The translations under genes and the position numbers were made by a program. This document shows, one piece after another, positions 1-12,686 of a stretch of 64,000 nucleotides of DNA; position 1 is the first letter of the stretch, and each line of letters opens with the position of its first letter. The DNA lies in NCBI RefSeq assembly GCF_007474605.1, contig NZ_VHKL01000001.1:744001-808000 (forward strand), in the 5' to 3' direction. The notes beneath the pieces were generated by a model that was not told where the DNA came from, searched no databases, and saw only the letters and a list, made by a program, of their open reading frames with translations. The DNA is from Rhodoligotrophos appendicifer (lineage in GTDB: Bacteria > Pseudomonadota > Alphaproteobacteria > Rhizobiales > Im1).

Positions 1-454
1 AGGTCACGATCTGCTTGAGGCAGGGCTCGTCCGTCTGATCCTTGATCGCCGTGTAGAAGGACGAGGTACCGCTTTCGACCACGCAGCGGGCGATCATTTC
101 ACCGGCTTTGGAGCCTCGCAGCGATTCATTGGCACTCGTATCGATGCTTTGGATCGTGCGAAACCGGGCGAAGGAATCTTCGAAGTCGAAGCTGGGATCG
201 GCGAGCTTGGCCCACGCGGCTAAAGCGCGGCCGTGCTGGGCCTCTTCCTTGCCCCATTGATCGATATTCTGCTGGACGGTCTCGTCGTCGCGAAAGACGT
301 TGGACAGATAGGTGACGTAGTCCGGCGCATTGAATTCGACGAGAGCGGCGGCCTTGACCGCCTTCAACATCTCGGGATCGACCTTGGAGCCGTCGAAGGC
401 TCCCCAGTTAATGCGATCAAGTGTCCAGCGCATGGTACCTGGATCGCCATGCAT
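1..454 (-). CDS. Ferritin-like domain protein (3' end beyond the left edge)
   Basis: My own translation of the minus strand gives a reading frame open to the left edge. Residues early in the protein (EFNAPDYVTYL, then WGKEEAQHGRALAAW) resemble the helical di-iron core of ferritin-like / acyl-ACP-desaturase-like proteins, where an E-x-x-H motif supplies iron ligands; here it is EEAQH. I take the ATG at 454 as start because an AGAGG ribosome site lies about nine bases upstream; an ATG at 433 in the same frame is the alternative. The gene follows atpC on the same strand after about 50 bases, so it could be the last gene of the ATPase transcript, though no functional link to ATP synthesis is implied. 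The second metal-ligand helix lies past the edge, so whether the di-iron site is complete cannot be judged. Confidence 0.65.
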   Translation of the reverse strand, partial: MHGDPGTMRWTLDRINWGAFDGSKVDPEMLKAVKAAALVEFNAPDYVTYLSNVFRDDETVQQNIDQWGKEEAQHGRALAAWAKLADPSFDFEDSFARFRTIQSIDTSANESLRGSKAGEMIARCVVESGTSSFYTAIKDQTDEPCLKQIVT

Positions 455-501
455 CGATGCTGTCCTCTGGCGTCCTCCGCCCGGAGCGGGCGTGTAATCG
501 T

Positions 502-912
502 CTAAACCGGTGCTGATAGGGCCGCCTGCAATTGCCTGAGATGGTCGAGCACTTCCTGAGCCCGGCGCCGCTTCTCGTCGTCCTTGGCGTCCGCGACGTC
601 TTCCGCTGCGTTCTTGAACTGCACCTCGAACGCGGCGCGATCAAGCTCTGCTAAGGGAATAGCCTCTTCAGCCAACACGGTGAGGCCCCGCGGATTGATC
701 TCCGCAAAACCGCCGCGCAAGAAGATCTTCTCCGGCGCACCGCTCTCCTTGCGGATCACAAGCAGACCGGGCTTCAACGTGGCGACCAAGGGAGCATGGC
801 GCACGAGAACGGTGAACTCTCCCTCGCTGCCGGGGACCGTAACTTCGGCGACCTCACCGGAGAAAAGCAGTCTCTCCGGTGACACGAGTTCGAAATGCAG
901 CAATTCAGCCAT
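502..912 (-). CDS. atpC: F1-ATPase epsilon subunit
   Basis: This is the epsilon subunit of the F1 sector, part of the rotor stalk, which couples gamma rotation to the c-ring and can act as an inhibitor. The N-terminal beta-sandwich is clear (MAELLHFELVSPERLLFSGE, then PGSEGEFTVL and LRGGFAEI). A charged helical tail with KDDEKRRRAQEVLDHLRQLQ follows. The length of 136 residues is normal for the family. It is the last gene of atpH-A-G-D-C, 41 bases after the atpD stop codon. The Fo genes are not here, as is usual in alphaproteobacteria. Confidence 0.96.
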   Translation of the reverse strand: MAELLHFELVSPERLLFSGEVAEVTVPGSEGEFTVLVRHAPLVATLKPGLLVIRKESGAPEKIFLRGGFAEINPRGLTVLAEEAIPLAELDRAAFEVQFKNAAEDVADAKDDEKRRRAQEVLDHLRQLQAALSAPV

Positions 913-953
913 TAGCCGGCGATCCTTTTGCCGTCACGCTTCAGACAAACGGC

Positions 954-2432
<1,479 letters not shown>

Positions 2433-2497
2433 TCAATCCCTGCCTGTATTCGTTTTGCTCGCGCGCTTCCCTGGAGAAACTCGCGCCCTTGAGCGCC

Positions 2498-3391
2498 TTA
2501 TACCGCTTCGGCACCCGAAATGATTTCGATCAGTTCCTTGGTGATCATCGCCTGGCGGGTGCGGTTGTAGCGCAGCGTCAGCTTGTTGATCATGTCACCG
2601 GCATTGCGGGTCGCGGCATCCATGGCCGACATCCGCGCACCCTGCTCCCCGGCGGCGTTCTCGAGCAGCGCCCGGAACACCTGCACGGACAGGTTCCGAG
2701 GCAGCAGGTCTGCCAGGATCTCGGTTTCTTCGGGCTCATACTCGTAGATGGCGCCGCCCAAATCCAGCGCGGGGCCCCCGGCCGCTTTCGCCGGCGGCAC
2801 GCGCACCGGAATCAACTGCAGCGCAGTCGGCTTCTGCGTAATGACGTTCTTGAACTCGGAATAGAAGAGAGTGGCGACATCGAACTCGCCAGCCTCGAAC
2901 ATCGACAGAACCCGGCGGGAGACCTCCTGGGCCTCAGTGAAGCCGACGCGGCGAACGGTGCGGAAGTCGATCGTATCCACGATCTGGGGCCCGAACGTCC
3001 GGCGCAGCATGTCCCGGCCTTTCCGGCCGACGCACAGGATCTTGACCGTCTTGCCCTCGCGGGTCAGGCGCATGGCATGATCCCGGGCGAGCTTCGCGAT
3101 GTTGGAGTTGAAACCACCGCAGAGCCCGCGCTCCGCCGTCACCACGACGAGAAGATGGACCTGATCCTTGCCTGTGCCGGAGAACAGCACGGGTGCATCC
3201 TCGCGGCCTTCCAGGCCGGTTGCCAAATTGGCGAGGACTGCATCCATCCGCTCGGCATAGGGGCGTGCGGCTTCGGCAGCCTCCTGCGCACGGCGCAGCT
3301 TGGCTGCAGCCACCATCTGCATCGCCTTGGTGATCTTCTGCGTCGAGCGGACGCTGGTGATCCGGTTCCTGAGTTCTTTCAAGCTCGGCAT
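2498..3391 (-). CDS. atpG: F1-ATPase gamma subunit
   Basis: This is the gamma subunit, the central shaft of F1 that rotates inside the alpha-beta hexamer. The N-terminal coiled-coil is typical ([14 protein letters not shown], then [19 protein letters not shown]), with GLCGGFNSN in the middle. The C-terminal helix ASRN-type segment is present as [20 protein letters not shown], followed by [16 protein letters not shown]. At 297 residues it has the usual alphaproteobacterial length. It is 37 bases downstream of atpA and 68 bases before atpD. Confidence 0.97.
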   Translation of the reverse strand: MPSLKELRNRITSVRSTQKITKAMQMVAAAKLRRAQEAAEAARPYAERMDAVLANLATGLEGREDAPVLFSGTGKDQVHLLVVVTAERGLCGGFNSNIAKLARDHAMRLTREGKTVKILCVGRKGRDMLRRTFGPQIVDTIDFRTVRRVGFTEAQEVSRRVLSMFEAGEFDVATLFYSEFKNVITQKPTALQLIPVRVPPAKAAGGPALDLGGAIYEYEPEETEILADLLPRNLSVQVFRALLENAAGEQGARMSAMDAATRNAGDMINKLTLRYNRTRQAMITKELIEIISGAEAV

Positions 3392-3428
3392 CTAGGCCGC
3401 TTTCCTTGTGCTCGATTGCCGATGGGTC

Positions 3429-5521
<2,093 letters not shown>

Positions 5522-5731
5522 CTTGAACCGTCTCTTTACATGGTTCCGACCGGTTCGCGCATTCTTGAACGGCGATACCAACGGACTGATTTAACTTGGT
5601 AATCTTACGAAGGAACAGGCGTGTAGCTTAGCGTTCCCCGTCTTGGGCTCCATCTAACACAGGAAGTAGGCCCTGGCAACGCAGGCAAGACGCCTGATTG
5701 TCGCAACAATAAGGCCGGTCCCATAGAATGC

Positions 5732-7939
5732 TTACAGGAAACTGTATGGATCGATGTCCACATCCACCCGCAGCGAGCCTCTCGGCTTCACAGGCGCCAG
5801 CCATGTGGCAAGAAACGCCTGGATATTGAAGTCTCGCCCCGCCTCGACGAGGAACCTGAAACGGTATCGGCTTCGCACCAGGGCCATGGGGGCCGGCGAG
5901 GGGCCGTAGACGCGAGCGCCCTGCGCGGTGGGGATCAGACGCGCGAGGTCTTTGGCGAACCGTTCGGTTTCGATTTGATCCCGGCCCGACACGATCAGGG
6001 CGGCCAGTCGCCCATAGGGCGGGAGGCCCCCCCCTTGGCGGATCTGCTTTTCCTTGGCCAGAAAACCGTCCCGATCCCCCTCTTTCAGGGCCTTCATCAA
6101 GGGATGGTCGGGCATATAGGTTTGGATGATCGCTCGGCCCGGCAAAGCCTCCCGGCCTGCCCGCCCCGCCACCTGGGTCAGCAGCTGGTAGGTCCGCTCG
6201 GCCGCCCGCGGATCTGCGGTGCTGAGGGCGAGATCCGCATCGACCACTCCCACCAGAGTGAGGCCGGGAAAGTGATGGCCCTTGGCGACCAGCTGTGTTC
6301 CGATGATGATGTCGAAACGGCGCTCCGCTATCGCACGGATGACGTCGCGCAGGCCAAAACCCCGCAGAAGATCGCTGGAGAGGAGGGCGATCCGCGCAGT
6401 GGGAAACCGCTCGGCAACCTCTTCGGCCAGACGTTCTACGCCTGGTCCACAGGGGACGAGGCTGTTTTCTGTTCCGCATGACGGGCAGGCCTCCGGCACC
6501 GGCTCGTCATGCCCACAGTGGTGGCACAGCAATCTGCGGCGGAAGCGGTGTTCGACCAGCCAGCTGTCGCAGTTCGGACACTGCATGCGATGCCCACAGA
6601 CTCGGCACAGAGTGACGGGCGCATACCCTCGACGGTTCAGGAACAGCAGAACCTGCTCGCCATCACCCAGGGTCTTGACGACCTCCGCCACCAGCGGCTC
6701 GGACATCCAGCGGCCGCGCTCCAGGGCCGCGCTGCGCATGTCCATGAGATCGACCGAGGGCAGCAGAGCGGCTCCGTGCCGTGCCGTCAGGGCGACGTAG
6801 CGGTAACGGCCACGATCCACATTCGCCAGGGATTCCAACGATGGCGTCGCCGATGACAAGATGACCGGGAACTGCCCGAGCGATCCGTAGACCACGGCCA
6901 TGTCGCGGGCATGGTAGGTGACCCCCTCTTCCTGTTTGAACGCGGATTCGTGTTCCTCGTCGACCACGATCAATCCGAGATTGCGGAACGGCAGGAACAA
7001 AGCCGACCGCGCGCCGATCACAATCTTGGCATCGCCCGAGGCTATGCCGCGCCACACCCTCTCCCGCTCGGTCGATTTGAGGGCGGAATGCCACTCCGCC
7101 GGCTCTGCCGCGAACCGCTCCTCGAGCCGCCGGATGAATTCGGAGGTGAGGGCGATCTCGGGCAAGAGGATAAGGACCTGGCGTCCTGCGGCAATCGTGG
7201 CGGCCACCGCCTCGCAATAGACTTCGGTCTTGCCCGCACCGGTCACACCGTCCAGCACGGTGACTGAGAAGGCCCGTTCGGCCACGGTGGCGCGCAGGAT
7301 CTTTGCGGCAGCGGCCTGTTCCTTGGAGAGGCCCCGATGCGCCTGCGCCTGCGGCACGCCGAAATCACGGTCGGCGGGAAAGGGCTCCGGCACCAGCGTG
7401 CCGGAGGCGACCAGGCCTCTGATCACTGCGGATGTTACGCCGGCCTCTTCGGCGAGTTCGTTCGATCGCCACAGCAGGCCGTTTGAGGCGACGTCGATGA
7501 CGCGCTGCCGCTGCGGTGTCATCCGCTGGGGAGGCAATCCGACATACCGGTACCCCGTTTGCATCCGCGGATCGCCGAGAGCGGCTGGCGAGCGCAGGCA
7601 CATCCGCAGGACCATGCCCGCAGGCACGAGATTATAGGCCGCCACCCAGTCGACGAAGCGACGATGAACCTCGGCCATGGGTGGGGCATCGTAGCGCTCG
7701 CGGACAGCCCGCAAGCGCGGCCCGCCAGGCTCGTTCGTCGCGAGCGCAGGCCCACTCCAGATGACGCCGATCATGTCGCGCGGGCCCAGCGGCACGCGGA
7801 CATAGTCCCCGGGCTGCAGCTCCATGCCGGACGGCACCAGATAGGAGTAGGCGCTCGAAAGGGCGAGAGGCAGGAGCACTTCGACGCGCAACTGCCCCGC
7901 CGCGCTCTCAACTTCATTTTCCGCCGTATCGACCTGCAT
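5732..7939 (-). CDS. priA: Primosomal replication-restart helicase PriA
   Basis: PriA is a 3'-to-5' superfamily 2 helicase that recognises stalled forks and reloads the replicative helicase. The Walker A motif VTGAGKTEVYCEA and the DEEH Walker B box are intact. A zinc-binding region follows, with paired cysteines at CRVCGHRMQCPNC and CHHCGHDE...CPSCG. Helicase motifs QVAGRAGR and GTQLVAKGHHFPGL are present near the C-terminus. At 735 residues it has full length. It lies upstream of atpH on the same strand, the usual rhizobial order, and is divergent from xerC, with about 100 bases shared as promoter region. Confidence 0.96.
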   Translation of the reverse strand: MQVDTAENEVESAAGQLRVEVLLPLALSSAYSYLVPSGMELQPGDYVRVPLGPRDMIGVIWSGPALATNEPGGPRLRAVRERYDAPPMAEVHRRFVDWVAAYNLVPAGMVLRMCLRSPAALGDPRMQTGYRYVGLPPQRMTPQRQRVIDVASNGLLWRSNELAEEAGVTSAVIRGLVASGTLVPEPFPADRDFGVPQAQAHRGLSKEQAAAAKILRATVAERAFSVTVLDGVTGAGKTEVYCEAVAATIAAGRQVLILLPEIALTSEFIRRLEERFAAEPAEWHSALKSTERERVWRGIASGDAKIVIGARSALFLPFRNLGLIVVDEEHESAFKQEEGVTYHARDMAVVYGSLGQFPVILSSATPSLESLANVDRGRYRYVALTARHGAALLPSVDLMDMRSAALERGRWMSEPLVAEVVKTLGDGEQVLLFLNRRGYAPVTLCRVCGHRMQCPNCDSWLVEHRFRRRLLCHHCGHDEPVPEACPSCGTENSLVPCGPGVERLAEEVAERFPTARIALLSSDLLRGFGLRDVIRAIAERRFDIIIGTQLVAKGHHFPGLTLVGVVDADLALSTADPRAAERTYQLLTQVAGRAGREALPGRAIIQTYMPDHPLMKALKEGDRDGFLAKEKQIRQGGGLPPYGRLAALIVSGRDQIETERFAKDLARLIPTAQGARVYGPSPAPMALVRSRYRFRFLVEAGRDFNIQAFLATWLAPVKPRGSLRVDVDIDPYSFL

Positions 7940-8042
7940 GGATGCAACCTGATCGCAACGGCCTCTTAATTCAATGCGCTCATGATCGTTGTGAACACCC
8001 AGTCAGGTGGACGCGCCCTCCACCCAGTGCAACTGAGTCTCC

Positions 8043-9014
8043 ATGACGATTGCCACGACTCCCGACATTTTGATTCTGTCCATGCCGGCGTGCCCGGACG
8101 CTGCCGGGGAAGTGTCGGCTTGGTTTGACTATCTCAAGGGCGAAAAGCGATCCTCACCGCAGACGCTCGTCGCCTACCACCGGGACATGCGCCAGTTTTT
8201 CGGCTTTCTGGCGGAGTATTTGGGGGAGCCCGCCTCGATCAGCATTTTGGCCGAGCTTCGGACCGCCGATTTCAGATCCTTCCTCGCGTCGCGTCGTCGG
8301 TCGGGTGTGGAGAGCCGCAGTCTCGCCCGACAGCTTTCCTCCATCCGGGGGCTATACCGCTTTCTTGAGCGCAAGGGTGTGCTCGACAATGCCGCTCTCG
8401 GCGCCGTGCGTTCGCCGAAGATTGCCCATTCGGTGCCGAAGCCGCTCAACCTGACGGCCGCCAGGCGGCTGGTCTCAGGCGAGGCTGACGAGGAGGATGG
8501 TGAGACCCTCCCCTGGGTGAAGGCGCGGAATGTCGCCGTCCTCACACTTCTCTATGGCTGCGGCCTGCGGATTTCGGAAGCTCTCGGCCTGAACCGCAAT
8601 GAAGCCCCCGGTCCCGCACAGGACATCCTCACCATCACCGGAAAGGGCAACAAGACCCGCATTGTCCCCGTGCTGCCGATCGTACGGACCGCCATTGAGG
8701 CCTATCTTGCCCTCTGTCCCGCTGGCAAAGCGGCCAATGGCCCGCTGTTCGTCGGAGTGCGCGGTGCTCGCCTCAACCCGCGGATCGTGCAGCGCCTGAT
8801 CGAGCGGCTCAGAGGCGCCTTGGCTCTCCCGGAGACGGCGACGCCCCATGCGTTGCGGCATTCCTTCGCCACGCATCTCCTCGGGGCTGGAGCCGACTTG
8901 CGCTCAATCCAGGAATTGCTGGGCCACGCAAGTCTGTCCACCACGCAGATCTATACCGAAGTCGATCGCGCCCACCTCCTTAGGCAATATGAGACCGCTC
9001 ACCCGCGGGCGTAG
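8043..9014 (+). CDS. xerC: Tyrosine recombinase XerC
   Basis: This tyrosine recombinase is the XerC-type partner in chromosome-dimer resolution at dif. The N-terminal core-binding (SAM-like) domain spans about residues 25-110 (SPQTLVAYHRDMRQF). The catalytic domain carries the first Arg in YGCGLRISEALGL, the H-x-x-R pair in HALRHSFATHLL, the next His in LGHASLSTTQ and the nucleophile Tyr in TQIYTEV. At 323 residues it is slightly long. An internal ATG about 17 codons in (MPACPDAAGE) is a possible alternative start. It is divergent from priA. A second Xer recombinase lies 3.7 kb away; the C/D assignment rests on sequence resemblance and gene context. Confidence 0.88.
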   Translation: MTIATTPDILILSMPACPDAAGEVSAWFDYLKGEKRSSPQTLVAYHRDMRQFFGFLAEYLGEPASISILAELRTADFRSFLASRRRSGVESRSLARQLSSIRGLYRFLERKGVLDNAALGAVRSPKIAHSVPKPLNLTAARRLVSGEADEEDGETLPWVKARNVAVLTLLYGCGLRISEALGLNRNEAPGPAQDILTITGKGNKTRIVPVLPIVRTAIEAYLALCPAGKAANGPLFVGVRGARLNPRIVQRLIERLRGALALPETATPHALRHSFATHLLGAGADLRSIQELLGHASLSTTQIYTEVDRAHLLRQYETAHPRA

Positions 9015-9108
9015 CACTTCATTTCAAGGAAGAGTGAACCTCGGGCGCTTGTGAAGTGTTGTGCTCGTGTTAGTCTGAAGGTTCTTCCCCATGATGATGG
9101 AGAGACGC

Positions 9109-9282
9109 ATGATGAAATCGACCGTCTTCGCCCTGGCAATCGCGGCGTCTGCCGTCTCGTTTGCCGCGGGTGCGCATGCCTGCAGCTATCAGAAGAATGT
9201 CCAGGCCTCGAGCGCGCCCATGACAGTGGCGGAAGTGCCCGCGCCGATGACTCCGGCACCGTCCAGCACGTCTACGCAATAA
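9109..9282 (+). CDS. Small secreted peptide of unknown function
   Basis: This short ORF encodes about 57 residues. It has a textbook signal peptide: MMKSTVFALAIAASAV, then SFAAGAHA before a likely signal peptidase cut. The mature part is only about 35 residues, rich in Ala, Pro, Ser and Thr, and has a single Cys just after the cut (ACSYQKN). A GGAGAG ribosome site lies five to eight bases before the paired ATGs at 9109 and 9112. An upstream in-frame ATG at 9091 is less likely. An intrinsic terminator follows directly, so it is a single-gene unit. I do not recognise a function. Confidence 0.6.
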   Translation: MMKSTVFALAIAASAVSFAAGAHACSYQKNVQASSAPMTVAEVPAPMTPAPSSTSTQ

Positions 9283-9301
9283 GCTTTTTCTTCAAGTCTT
9301 C

Positions 9302-9340
9302 AGCCGGGTTTTTGGCAGGACTGCCGAACCCGGCTTCTTT
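9302..9340 (+). terminator. Intrinsic terminator of the secreted peptide gene
   Basis: A nine-base perfect stem (AGCCGGGTT at 9302-9310, AACCCGGCT at 9327-9335) encloses a loop that can itself pair, and a T-rich tail TCTTT follows. It lies 20 bases after the stop codon of the small secreted peptide. Confidence 0.7.
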
Positions 9341-9401
9341 GTGCCGCGCTTTTCGCCGACCGCAAACCTCTCTATGACTGTCCTCGTAACGGGGAGAGTT
9401 C

Positions 9402-10730
9402 ATGATGCTTGCGGACATCGCGCCGGTTCCGTCCGACGAAAAGCTGCCTGAGCGTGCCGATGTCGTCATCATCGGTGGCGGCATCATCGGCGCTTCGCTT
9501 GCTCTTTTTCTGGCCGAGCGCAAAGTCTCGGTCGTGCTCTGTGAGAAAGGGATCATCGCCGGCGAGCAGTCCAGCCGGAACTGGGGCTGGTGCCGCCAGA
9601 TGGGGCGCGATCCCCGCGAAATCCCGCTGATTATCGAATCCCTCGGCCTCTGGCGCCAGATGAACGAGCGCATTGGCGAGGAGACCGGCTTCCGCACCAC
9701 GGGCATACTTTACCTCGCCAAGACCGACCAGGATCTGGAGGGCCATCAGGCATGGATGAAGCATGCCCGGGCCTATCAGCTCGATTCGCAAATCATTGAC
9801 GGAAAGCGGGTTGCCGAGCTGATCCCGCAATCTGCGACCAGCTGGAAGGGTGCGCTTTATACCCCGAGTGACGGAAAGGGCGAGCCGTTCATCGCCGCGC
9901 CCGCGATCGCCCGTGGCGCGCAGAAGCAGGGAGCGAAGATTTTTACGCGTTGTGCGGTCCGCGGCATCGAGCGCGAGGGGGGTCGCATCTCCGGAGTGGT
10001 GACGGAAAAGGGCCGCATCGCCTGCTCGCAGGTCGTTCTTGCCGGCGGCGCATGGTCCGGAGTGTTTTGTCGATCCTTAGGACTGAGGCTGCCCCAGTTG
10101 AAAGTGCTCTCATCGGTGCTGAGGACGACACCGGTCGACGGCCCCGTGCCGTCCGCGTGGGCTCCGGGCTTTGCGTATCGGAAGCGCGCCGACGGAGGCT
10201 ACACCGTCGCCCATGGTGACGTGACCGTGCCGGAGCTCGTGCCCGACAGTTTCCGCTTCTTCTTCGACTATCTGCCGATGCTGAAGATGGAATGGAAGAG
10301 CCTGCGGCCGCGGCTCAGCGAGCGTTTCATGGAGGAGTGGAACACTCCGAAGAGCTGGGCGCTCGACAAGGAGAGCCCCTTCGAGCGCATCCGCACCTTC
10401 GACCCCAAGCCGCTCCCACACGTGCTGGATGATGCGATGAAGCATCTGCGAGCAGCGTTCCCGCTGTTCGATTCAGTGAAGGTGGCCGACAGTTGGGCAG
10501 GCTATATCGATGCAATGCCCGATGCCGTGCCGGTTATCTCGCCCATCGACCAGATCCCCGGCTTCTTCGTCGCAACGGGCTTTTCGGGCCACGGCTTTGG
10601 GATCGGCCCGGGGGCGGGGAGGCTCATGGCGGACCTGGTCACCGGCTCCACGCCGATCGTGGATCCGACACCCTTCCGGTTCACGCGCTTTTCCGATGGG
10701 ACAAAAATCGCGCCCTCGACCGGCGTTTAG
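9402..10730 (+). CDS. FAD-dependent oxidoreductase of the D-amino-acid oxidase (DadA-like) family
   Basis: The N-terminus holds the Rossmann dinucleotide-binding motif VVIIGGGIIGASLALFLAE (about residues 20-38), followed by the family's conserved SRNWGWCRQMGRD segment. C-terminal motifs WAGYIDAMPDAVPVI and ATGFSGHGFGIGPGAGRL close the FAD site. These mark the DAO superfamily, which oxidises N-methyl or D-amino acids and related amines with FAD. The substrate cannot be read from the sequence. The 442 residues are usual for the family. It is convergent with the L,D-transpeptidase gene, with only two bases between the stop codons. Confidence 0.88.
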   Translation: MMLADIAPVPSDEKLPERADVVIIGGGIIGASLALFLAERKVSVVLCEKGIIAGEQSSRNWGWCRQMGRDPREIPLIIESLGLWRQMNERIGEETGFRTTGILYLAKTDQDLEGHQAWMKHARAYQLDSQIIDGKRVAELIPQSATSWKGALYTPSDGKGEPFIAAPAIARGAQKQGAKIFTRCAVRGIEREGGRISGVVTEKGRIACSQVVLAGGAWSGVFCRSLGLRLPQLKVLSSVLRTTPVDGPVPSAWAPGFAYRKRADGGYTVAHGDVTVPELVPDSFRFFFDYLPMLKMEWKSLRPRLSERFMEEWNTPKSWALDKESPFERIRTFDPKPLPHVLDDAMKHLRAAFPLFDSVKVADSWAGYIDAMPDAVPVISPIDQIPGFFVATGFSGHGFGIGPGAGRLMADLVTGSTPIVDPTPFRFTRFSDGTKIAPSTGV

Positions 10731-10732
10731 AC

Positions 10733-11536
10733 CTACCAGCCCTGGATGAGTCGCGGTGCACCGCTCTGGGCGCTCGCCGCACTGACTCTGAAGGCCTCCG
10801 GCACCGAATCATTGCCGTCGAAGAAAACGTACTTCTTGTCCTGCACTCCGACGACGGGCGGGTACTGATGCTTTTCGAAGAAGTCGTAGCCCTGCTTCAG
10901 GTTGGCCCAGAAGGGGTACCACTTGTTGGTCTTCCGGAACGCCATGTTGTCGGCGGTCATCTTGAAGGGATAGGCCGAGATCGGAAACTCACGTTGGCCC
11001 GCGATGAAGGCCTCTCGTGCCAGGGCAAAGATTTCTGACACCGCGTCGTCCGTCATGGCATAGCAACCGGCCGAGCGGCAGCCGCCATGGACCATGAGAG
11101 CAGTGCCCGTCCGGTCATTGGCTTTGTCGAAGGCATTGGGATAGCCGATGTTGAACGAAAGGTGATAGGCGCTCTTCGGATTCATCTGTGCCGGGGTGAC
11201 CACATAGTAGCCCTCCGGCGCTTGCCGATCGCCTTCCTTCACCTTGGGTCCGAGGTCGCCCGACCAGTTGCAGACATTATAGGTCTTGAAGAAGGTGTAG
11301 GTGCCGGAGCCATTGGCCATCCACACCTCGAATTCGGATTCCTGCTTGAAGATCCGTACATACATCGCTGCACCGGGCTTCAAACCCTTGGCGGCGAGCA
11401 AGGCCCTGGCCTCTTCCGACAACGGCTTCATGGCCTTGTCGGGCTCCGTACTCATTTTGCACCCGGCGAAGGCGAGTCCGCCAAACACCAGGACCAGCAT
11501 TTTCACTAACAAGCGTAACGTCACGGCGGCGAACAC
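10733..11536 (-). CDS. L,D-transpeptidase (YkuD fold), predicted lipoprotein
   Basis: The catalytic signature of the ErfK/YbiS/YafK type is clear: HGGCRSAGCYAM contains the His, Ser-Arg/Ala-Gly and the nucleophile Cys. Such enzymes make or attach 3-3 cross-links in peptidoglycan, or anchor proteins to it. The N-terminus has a lipoprotein signal: a hydrophobic stretch ends in LAFAGC, so the Cys should be lipidated and the protein held at the periplasmic face. The start shown is a GTG; an ATG at 11500 would still keep the lipobox. Residues 70-180 form the YkuD domain, and the tail is unassigned. The closest type is the YafK group, judged from the PEGYYVVTPAQMNP segment. Confidence 0.85.
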   Translation of the reverse strand: MFAAVTLRLLVKMLVLVFGGLAFAGCKMSTEPDKAMKPLSEEARALLAAKGLKPGAAMYVRIFKQESEFEVWMANGSGTYTFFKTYNVCNWSGDLGPKVKEGDRQAPEGYYVVTPAQMNPKSAYHLSFNIGYPNAFDKANDRTGTALMVHGGCRSAGCYAMTDDAVSEIFALAREAFIAGQREFPISAYPFKMTADNMAFRKTNKWYPFWANLKQGYDFFEKHQYPPVVGVQDKKYVFFDGNDSVPEAFRVSAASAQSGAPRLIQGW

Positions 11537-11646
11537 CCTTTTCCCCCGGCGGGGAGAGCCTGCGCGAAACCTATTATGAAAGCATTAACTTTGCGGAGGG
11601 CGAATGGCAATGCGATCCCACGTCCCACCGACAGCGAATGCTTCTG

Positions 11647-12600
11647 CTACAAGTTCCTGCCGATGGCCAGGAACTTCTCACGGCGCGCCCGGCGCAGTTC
11701 GTCGGGATTGAGGTGGCGCAGGCGCAGCAAGTTGGAGGAAATGGCCTCGCCGACCGCCGTCATCGCCTCGTCGGGTGAGCGATGAGCCCCCCCGACCGGC
11801 TCGTGAATGATGTCGTCGATCACGCCCAGCCGCTTCAAGTCGTCTGCTGTGATCTTCATCGCCGTTGCCGCATCCTTCGCGCGCGTCGAATCGCGCCATA
11901 GGATGGATGAAGCGCCTTCAGGGGAAATCACCGAATAGATCGCATGCTCGAGCATGAGCACGACATTGGCCGTCGCCAGGGCCACGGCGCCGCCGGACCC
12001 GCCTTCCCCGATGATGATGGAGATGAGGGGCACCCCGACCCGCAGGCAGCATTCGGTCGACCGGGCGATCGCTTCGGCTTGGCCCCGCTCTTCGGCGCCG
12101 ATGCCGGGATAGGCGCCGGCGGTGTCGATGAAGCTGATGATGGGCAGGGAAAAGCGATCGGCCATTTCCATCAACCGAACGGCTTTGCGATACCCTTCCG
12201 GTCTGGCCATGCCGAAATTGTGATTGAGCCGTGAGGCCGTATCCGCGCCCTTCTCGTGACCGATGATGAGCACCGACTCGCCTTGGAAGCGAGCAGGACC
12301 GCCGATGATCGCGCGATCCTCGGAAAACTTGCGGTCGCCCGACAAGGGCGTGAAGTCAGTGAACAGGAAGCGGGCATAGTCGACGAAATGCGGCCGCTCG
12401 GGATGCCGCGCCACCTGCATCTTTTGCCAGGGCTGCAGACTGTCATAGATCTGCGTCAGGCTGCGGGAGACTTTTTGCTCGAGTTGCCGGACCTCTTCGT
12501 CCATCTGGATCGAATTGCCCTCGGCGCCGATCGCCTTCAATTCGGCGATCTTGCCTTCGAGCTCGGCGATCGAGCTTTCGAAGTCAAGAAAGGTTCGCAT
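11647..12600 (-). CDS. accA: Acetyl-CoA carboxylase carboxyltransferase subunit alpha
   Basis: With AccD this subunit moves the carboxyl group from carboxybiotin to acetyl-CoA, making malonyl-CoA for fatty-acid synthesis. Conserved segments are RPHFVDYARFLFTDF, FIDTAGAYPGIGAEERGQAE and IGEGGSGGAVALA, the crotonase-fold carboxyltransferase core. I place the start at 12600 (MRTFLDFESSIAELEGKI), giving 317 residues, close to the standard 319. The frame is open far upstream into xerD, but that part is only the other-frame shadow of the recombinase gene. It sits 86 bases downstream of xerD on the same strand. Confidence 0.95.
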   Translation of the reverse strand: MRTFLDFESSIAELEGKIAELKAIGAEGNSIQMDEEVRQLEQKVSRSLTQIYDSLQPWQKMQVARHPERPHFVDYARFLFTDFTPLSGDRKFSEDRAIIGGPARFQGESVLIIGHEKGADTASRLNHNFGMARPEGYRKAVRLMEMADRFSLPIISFIDTAGAYPGIGAEERGQAEAIARSTECCLRVGVPLISIIIGEGGSGGAVALATANVVLMLEHAIYSVISPEGASSILWRDSTRAKDAATAMKITADDLKRLGVIDDIIHEPVGGAHRSPDEAMTAVGEAISSNLLRLRHLNPDELRRARREKFLAIGRNL

Positions 12601-12686
12601 ATTCTTCAGTGATCCTTGAGCGTCGCGCGTTTCTTCGAAGAAGCCTCTGCAAAGCGGCCGGACAGTGGCGGCCAAGCCTGCAGATG

